Both the position numbers and the translations under genes were made by a program. The notes under the pieces were generated by a model. The model was given only the letters and a program-made list of their open reading frames with translations, did no database searches and was not told the DNA's origin. Of a stretch of DNA of 64,000 bases, positions 58,006 to 64,000 are shown one piece after another. This DNA is from Corynespora cassiicola (Eukaryota; Ascomycota; Dothideomycetes; Pleosporales; Corynesporascaceae), in contig JAEUWY010000012.1 of the NCBI GenBank assembly GCA_022059125.1, positions 2,170,001 to 2,234,000 of the forward strand, given 5' to 3'. Every line of letters starts with the position of its first letter. Position 1 is the first letter of the stretch.

Positions 58006-59806
58006 TTTGTGGATGGTGTTATTCCTGCAGCTTTCTGTTATTTATGTATTACTGCCTCCTTATTTCCCAAGATTTTGCACGGAAAGCCCGGAGATTGGGC
58101 ATACATTATGTCGCCGACAATCTGCAAGCTTGCGTAACTTTTGACCGGTCTGCCTGTCGTCAGCTTCAAGCAATCACGCAAGATTTACTGTCTCTTCATT
58201 TGTTAGAAAAAATAAAATGAACCAAAATGTTTTTGCTCATTCATACGGCTGGTGAGATACATTCCCCCGTTTTAAGCACCCCCTGCAGGTGTCGCATTCC
58301 TACGGGTCGTAGCGCGGTATCACCGTAATTTAAATTGTAATCTCCAACTTCAAAACTGGCCAGACATTGTTTAGGCTCTCGATTGTAGCCTGCATCAAGA
58401 TGGACTACTCTAAGAGTGAGAGACATAAGTCATGTAGAATTGAAGTTTGTAACTATTCTAAACCAAATTCCATGCACATTTAGACCACAGCATGAGCCAG
58501 ATCTGTTCTTTGAAAAATACAGGACGAGATTCTCCAATCCTTAGGACACCTTCATAATTTGCCAAGATAATTTAGCCCATGTTGGTTAGGACTGGTGTGA
58601 CGGGGTCACACCAGTCCTCTCTGTGCGGGGGTCTTCCTCAACCTCCGAACCCCCGACATACAAGAGGTCCGATGCAGGCGTCGGCCAAAAATGGCCGCTC
58701 GGCCTTTGAAGACCACCCGAAACCCGAAGCCTGCTGAATGGAAGAAACCGAGTTTGGTACGTATATAAGTGAGTGTGTGCAGTGCAGGCGATTGACGTAA
58801 AAGGGCAGGCATTGCCGCCTAAGAAGCTGCCACGGTAATCTATGTTCTCCTCACGAATGAGTTTAAGCATAAACCTAATAAGGGTTTGAGAAAAGCAGAG
58901 TTTCCAGATGATATCGGATCACCGCTTGATGCCTAGCATCTATTCAAACACAAGGGCAGATTAGGCTTCACAAAGGAGGGTCGGACTGTTTGCGAACATC
59001 GGCCCGAGGGTTCCCCCATTCTCCGTATTCCCCTCATGCCGTTCGGCTACAGCTGGACGGCCTTACTCCAGCAATTTGCTGTGCCCAACGTACTTCGCAA
59101 GCGAGCTATAGCCCCGCCACATTTCACGCAGCCAATACCTTCTGCCAAACCTCAACCTACAAAACAAATGTCGTACCGAGGATCACCGCGAAACATCCGA
59201 TCCGAATAACAAAACAGCCCTACAACTTGAGGCTGTAGAGCCTTACATAACAGCTATGATCGCGATTCTTTTTAGTAGAGAGATTTATCTGAAGAAGCTG
59301 TAAGAGTCTTTTTTACTGAAAAAGCTATAGAAGTCCCTTTTTCTCAGCTATACCAGGCTAGAACCAAATAATAAATAGTATTGATACCAATTGAGTATTC
59401 AATAGAACAGTAAATTACGTAATTACATAGATTTAAAACCCCAGCTTTTCTCCATTGTCTCCATTTTGTCATTAACGAGCAGCGAGCATATCATCCCATT
59501 TCCGTCCCATCTCAATTGGCACGTAAATCTTCACCTTCACCATCACCTCGAAGCTTTGGCACCAGCTCCGACGCCCTACCCGTCGCGTGATCTCATATAT
59601 CGTGTGATATCACATTTATCACGTGACATACGCCCTCATCTTTAACAGCAACAGTATTCCGACGATCCCCTCCGCGTCCAACCCACAACAACCACCACCG
59701 TACAACCTTTGGATGTGTACTTGGCCCTCGATTCCTCAACCCTGTGTCGCACAGCCCCTCGATTGCTGCCGCCGTCACTCCCCGCCGCCTCGATCGCTTC
59801 GCGCAG
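58006..59806. other. Intergenic region with a perfect hairpin
   Basis: Promoter side of the metallo-hydrolase gene, then about 1.5 kb with no supported gene. ORFs of 60-94 codons on both strands lack protein features. The segment 58588-58618 is a perfect hairpin, listed separately. Around 58755-58775 a GTACGTATATAAGTGAG stretch could be a TATA element, but no gene start follows convincingly. 59240-59460 is AT-rich. Confidence 0.4.
58588..58618. repeat. Perfect 14-bp inverted repeat with a 3-nt loop
   Basis: AGGACTGGTGTGAC, GGG, GTCACACCAGTCCT. A second, weaker pair (GGGGGT / ACCCCC) follows within about 30 bp. It could be a transcription terminator-like RNA hairpin or the tip of a small inverted-repeat element; nothing else identifies it. 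Confidence 0.7.
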
Positions 59807-60298
59807 TCACATGCACACACGCACATCATGGTCACGTACAGCATGGCTCACAGCAGTCATGGCAAGGGCCTGGGAGAGGAGATGTGATTGACTGAGTGAA
59901 GGCACCGTCAACGCCGAAAGCCACTCACGACCGCCGTCCTCCGCGAACGCCGTCACTTCGCGTTCACTGTCACACGTCAGCAGTTGCTTAGATATGAGGC
60001 GGATATGGCATAAAAGTCGCTGCTGCTGCTGCTGCTGCTCCTCTTCTTGGCGCTTCTGGAAGCCCATGAAGAAGAGCCACCTGCCAAGCGGGACGTCCAG
60101 ACGGAAGCGCTGCGCAAAAGGGTCAAAGTTCAAGTTCCAACCCGTCGTCAGCACCAAGGACTCTGGCCAGGGCTTCGGCCAGGGCTTCAGGAAGGAGTCG
60201 TCCTTGCTGCGGGCCAAGGTCATCAAGATGACGCTGACCACGCCGAGCGTGGCCGTGGAAATCAGGGCCCTACGGGCCATCGCGGTCATAGCGTTCAT
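59807..60298 (-). CDS. Hypothetical 163-aa protein with N-terminal hydrophobic segment
   Basis: ATG 60298 opens a single-exon frame. Residues ~9-28 (RRALISTATLGVVSVILMTL) form a hydrophobic helix that could be a membrane anchor or mitochondrial leader. A Pro/Trp-rich part (FLKPWPKPWPES) follows, then a Gln run (six Gln) encoded by the CAG side of the (GCT)7 tract at 60019-60039. The C-terminal half looks less protein-like and an intron may have been missed. No family is recognised, and this could also be a chance ORF. Confidence 0.35.
   Translation of the reverse strand: MNAMTAMARRALISTATLGVVSVILMTLARSKDDSFLKPWPKPWPESLVLTTGWNLNFDPFAQRFRLDVPLGRWLFFMGFQKRQEEEQQQQQQRLLCHIRLISKQLLTCDSEREVTAFAEDGGREWLSALTVPSLSQSHLLSQALAMTAVSHAVRDHDVRVCM
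60019..60039. repeat. (GCT)7 trinucleotide microsatellite
   Basis: Seven perfect GCT units, reading as a Gln run in the minus-strand ORF 59807-60298. Confidence 0.9.
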
Positions 60299-60865
60299 CT
60301 ACGCTACGTGAGCTGCAAGCTGTTTCGGTCCTGTGAGACAGCTTACTTGTGACGAAAGGTTTCAATTTAAACGAGATGCCTTTTCCGCGATCTGGGAGAG
60401 TCGCGATTTGGGAGTCTTGGTTGAAGCTTTGTCCTGTACGGTTTCAATCCAGCAGACGGCATCTCCATTCACAGATGTTGGGATTGAAATCCACGGCTCG
60501 GCAACTCGTTGAGGGGAGAGGAGCCTTGCCAGCCCATGGATTGCGATCATTCGCTTCAACATCACGACGACGACCACGAATGGGCCTTTGTAGACGTCAC
60601 TACCTCAGAGCTTTGAGGCCTTAGAGCCTTGAGGCCTTGGGATGATGCTTCACCTCAAGCTACTGCAACTCTCAACACTCTAAAGCATGGGTGTGGGGAA
60701 GAAGAATGAGGACTGATTTGATCGCTGTGGATAACTACGGCTCTGTCTTAAGTGCGTGGGATGGCAGGTTCCATATACCAAAAGCAAACATGCCACAACT
60801 AGTCACGTGAAGGCTAACATGAGCTTTCTGCTGCATATTATCTACAAGAAATCTGAAAGACCCAT
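60299..60865. other. Intergenic region
   Basis: Between the small minus-strand ORF and the 3' end of the pectate lyase gene. Contains an AGGCCTTAGAGCCTTGAGGCCTTGG run (imperfect short repeats, about 60616-60641). The overlapping ORFs on the two strands at 60349-60624 lack protein features. No gene is supported. Confidence 0.4.
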
Positions 60866-61694
60866 CTAGCAGGCTGGGAGGGTAGAAAGGGTTCCCTGGG
60901 CACCTCCGCATCCGGCATTGCCGGACTGTCCTGGGCCATCACCCTGGCCAGCCTCCACGCCCAGGTAAGGCCTGCAGACATCGCCGTTGTTGCTGCCGCA
61001 GGAGCCGCTGATCGTGGCGGTGTCGCCGAAGTTAGAGTTGATACCAACAAGATCAGAAGTCATTCCGCTAGCGCGAACATTCTCAATGGTAACATGGCGA
61101 GGGCTCCTAGCCTGGTTGTTGGAGCAATTGCCACAGCTGCGGTAGAGCTTGCCAGAGTTGGTAACAGTATAGTTGCGGATAGTGACACGTCCGGGGCCGT
61201 TGGCCTGGATCACTTTGTCAGAGGCGCCAGTGGCACCACCACCAGAAATGAGAATGTTGCCCGATCCGAGAGCGGTAACAGCATCTGTTGTAGTTAGATA
61301 TCTTGATTTGCGTTTATTAGAATAACTATCCTACCTTCGCAGACGTTTCTAAACCAGACATTGTTCAGAGTGCAGGCACCCTCACAATGAATACCTAGTG
61401 ACCGTCAGTGAGAGCTATGCAAGATATGATTGAAAACCTACCATCAATCTGGTTTGGACCGATTATTAAGTTGGAGATGGTGACACCGGGACGAAGAATG
61501 AAGACAGGGTCACCACCCTCATCCTCGTTGCAAGTAACGCCGCTGTCAAACTCCGCGTTGCCGAAGTCTCGGTTAGCAGATATGACAGATGCCTGGGCGC
61601 GTTGGACATTTCCCACTCTGGTGGGGATGTTAAGGGTCTGGCCTGCAATCAGAGACGCAGAAGCGATGGCAATGATGGACGGAGTAAGCATCAT
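60866..61694 (-). CDS. Secreted PL3 pectate lyase (three exons)
   Basis: Cleaves de-esterified pectin (polygalacturonate) by beta-elimination with calcium, outside the cell. The exons are 61694-61442, 61394-61335 and 61284-60866. The introns (47 and 50 nt) are GT..AG and the joins keep frame, giving 243 aa, the usual PL3 size. An N-terminal signal peptide is visible (MMLTPSIIAIASASLIAG). PL3 hallmarks are present: a Cys-rich beta-helix with the SNLIIGPNQIDG and GIHCEGACTLNNVWFRNVCE segments, then DAVTALG, and later GKLYRSCGNCSNNQ. Many even-spaced cysteines suggest disulfides. ATG 61694 and the adjacent in-frame ATG 61691 are both possible starts. A TATTTAAG TATA-like element lies about 120 bp upstream on the minus strand. 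The gene appears intact, and with the GH3 enzyme it suggests growth on plant cell walls. Confidence 0.92.
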
Positions 61695-64000
61695 TTTGAA
61701 AGAAGAAATAATTGTTTTCTGGCTGAAGAGCTAAGAATATTCGGAGATGTTGGTGCTGATGCTGAAGTTGATGATGCTTATGATGTCGTTTTGGATGCGG
61801 GAAACTGCCTCTTAAATAGTTTGCTACCTTAGCATGGATGATTTCAATATGTATAGAGTGCAAAGAAAGACCCTTGGATGTCACCGAACAAACTGGCCGA
61901 AAGGCTAGATGGGGTCATCCAATACGAGAAACGATAGGCTCCATGATGACATGCAGCACAGGGCTCCGCCTGGCCATAATCGGTGCGAATAGATCCATCA
62001 ATTGAAACCGTTGAGTCAGGCTAAACATTGGGAGAACCTGTATGATATAATGTACCGCTAAAGAGGATCTCTCCTTTCAATGCATAATTCATCTCCTTTT
62101 GGATATAAATTGTTAAATACTGAGCAAGAAATAGACTCTCTTGAGTTTCAGTTTGCTAGGTTTAGCCCAGGTAGGTCTATTCCAAGTATTGACTCAGGGT
62201 AACTAGTGCAAAATAGACAGAGTCCGAAAGATCCCGGAAGTAATATTACTGCAATATAGGCCGTGTTCTGGAGCGGTTACGTCGCCTCACTCGCGGCCTA
62301 ATATGGGGCAAACTCTCGTTCGTAATCGATTCTGGCTCCAGTTACTAGCGGAGCTACGTATTCTGCCTTGTGAGGCCTACTCAAGCCAAAAATTTCAGCA
62401 TTAGCTACTTGAAATTTAAGAGTCGATAGGGTTAAAGTAGTTTATCTATTTAGAACAGCCAACATACAAGCTATTCAGAATGCACTCTCGTCTAACAAAT
62501 TGAATGAGCTCTTTTCAAAGCACAGACACTGTGGTACATGTGCATAAGATATGTTTTGTCGCTCTGGGATGCTAGGAAAAGGGTTTGATTGTTTCATACG
62601 AAGATGCTTGGCGTAGAGCTAAATACCTCGCGCTGGTGACCTACGTATTAAACTCGTTAGTGCCGCCAAGCGTTGGGTGAAACAAATCTTCTGAAAACCA
62701 AATCCGATCAAAGATGTGGGTCTGTACGGATGCTCCGGTTTAGAGGAAGAAGCTGGACAGTATGGGCTTGAATGATCACAGTCCCTCCCTTACGTTGTGT
62801 GACAGAAACTGAGAAGCAGAATTGAGAACCAGCGTTTCACTTCCGAGGTTCGTGTGTGAAATTGTCCCGTGAATAATGCTGAATGGATGCGGGCAACAAT
62901 GTTCGCTGCAAAGATCGAAATGAGATAGGAAATATGCTGAGAATGAGTAACAATAATCACGCGACGATATTGTACGTGATCAGGGGGTTTTCACCGAAAA
63001 GGGAACTGCGCCCTCAATGCCATGATTGCAGTATCTGAGGAGCTAACGTAGAAAACGTACGCCGGTGGGTGGGCTAATTTGGCCACTGCCATATACCGTT
63101 TAGTCTCCGTGTTAGCACATGGCGTAAACCTGACAGACGTATTCGCCACCGCACATATTAGTTTCAGCTCTCTATTGCGGCTGTTTCCGGAGCACCGGAT
63201 TTGGGGGTGAACTCTGACTCGGCTTTTTGTATATTCCAGTCATTTGAGGGAAAACTTGGGGCCTAGCGGATAAGTATCTGAAGTATTCGAAGTATTCTAG
63301 ATTATGGAGAATCATAAGGCTTCATTCGTGCATGCATACAGTGTCCTTCTAAGTTGTGATCAGGGCGGAAGACATCCCACTTCGTTTTCCAGATACAATC
63401 TTCAGTAGCTGCACCTTTATGAAGTAAGTTTGCTTAAATGGAGTAGATAGCAAGATGCGATGCTTTAATAAATATGACAATGACTGGTCAGTATCCTTCG
63501 CATTAGATAATATCCTAACTAAAGGAAGATGCATGAGCAATTCGCTTCTCCTTTACTACTAGAATGATCAGGAATATATGGGGCGACTAATCAGACATAC
63601 CAATAAAGTTATCTGCCACCTGTTCAGTTCAGAGTGAGGGTCCTGCTGAGGCAGGCGAAGCCATACTAGTTCACGGGGAACCCATGTCATAGTAAGCGTT
63701 CTAGAACCGATTGCAAGCTACAGTCGCGGGCCTTTTTTTGCCCCAAGCTTTTAGTGCCTTGGTTCAGGCTGTACGGATTGGCATCAGTTGTCTAATCTTG
63801 AAATAAGGCCGATTGTATAGAGCACCCAAGCATTAGCATACGTCTAGACTGCTGAGGGTGCATACTCTTAGCTTAGCTTCGATAACACTTTAGTGGCGCT
63901 AAGGACACAGGGCTCAAACAGAGAACGATGCGCAAGCTCGGGACGCTGGCAAGGGCACGCGATTACTGCAAAAAGGAAAATGGAAGGCCTCACAGTCTAC
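61695..64000. other. Promoter of the pectate lyase gene and gene-poor tail
   Basis: 61695-61900 is the upstream region of the PL3 gene. From there to the window end only short ORFs under 65 codons occur, without motifs. No repeats, tRNA or RIP pattern stand out. A gene may start beyond 64000. Confidence 0.45.

Noticed and set aside
59623..59895. Plus-strand ORFs of 60-90 codons around 59.6-59.9 kb
   Set aside because: Pro/His-rich low complexity overlapping the minus-strand ORF and without any domain or good start context.

Overview
The window comes from a filamentous ascomycete (Pezizomycotina). The host genes carry many short GT..AG introns (about 43-92 nt) with CTAAC-like branch sites. 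They encode secreted plant-polymer enzymes. A 43 kb block shows the signature of repeat-induced point mutation (RIP): CpA/TpG almost absent, TpA in great excess, and Cys, Gln, Trp and Asp codons turned into Tyr, stop and Asn. I see no prokaryotic features, tRNA, rRNA or CRISPR array.

Left arm (1-10.4 kb, normal base composition): the 5' end of an unknown minus-strand gene; a broken coiled-coil/Cys-rich gene (1727-2477); a five-exon secreted GH3 beta-glucosidase (3227-5816); a second, longer coiled-coil gene with a Zn2Cys6-like plus CCCH tail (6328-8248), also interrupted; and an FAD-linked oxidoreductase of the DHCR24/DIMINUTO type (8636-10120).

Centre (10.4-53.6 kb): an AT-rich transposon graveyard. 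A 7.17 kb Ty3/gypsy element with 352-bp LTRs (here 'family 1') is present as three copies with both LTRs (A 10873-18044; D 25015-32183; E 35731-49724, interrupted) and two fragments (B, C), nested in each other and all RIP-killed. A RIPed fragment G (34392-35730) belongs to a different family ('family 2'). Inside E sits one undamaged family 2 element (36760-43570, minus strand) with two 370-bp LTRs that look identical, a CTAAA target duplication, open Gag and Pol frames, a TTTTTTA -1 frameshift site and a chromodomain. Between its pol and 3' LTR it carries an extra gene on the opposite strand, coding for a Zn2Cys6-like plus coiled-coil protein. RIPed remains of the same antisense gene are readable in G, and a related one in family 1. 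Rightward lie a RIPed Fot1/pogo transposase, with all three catalytic Asp codons turned to Asn, and a 1.8 kb element with long terminal inverted repeats.

Right arm (53.6-64 kb): a secreted nine-exon metallo-beta-lactamase-fold protein (55844-58005, minus), a doubtful small ORF (59807-60298, minus) and a three-exon PL3 pectate lyase (60866-61694, minus). GH3 and PL3 suggest a plant-associated lifestyle. The host genes do not form an obvious cluster. The window is best read as two gene-bearing arms separated by a RIPed repeat island that recently received one intact, potentially autonomous retrotransposon.
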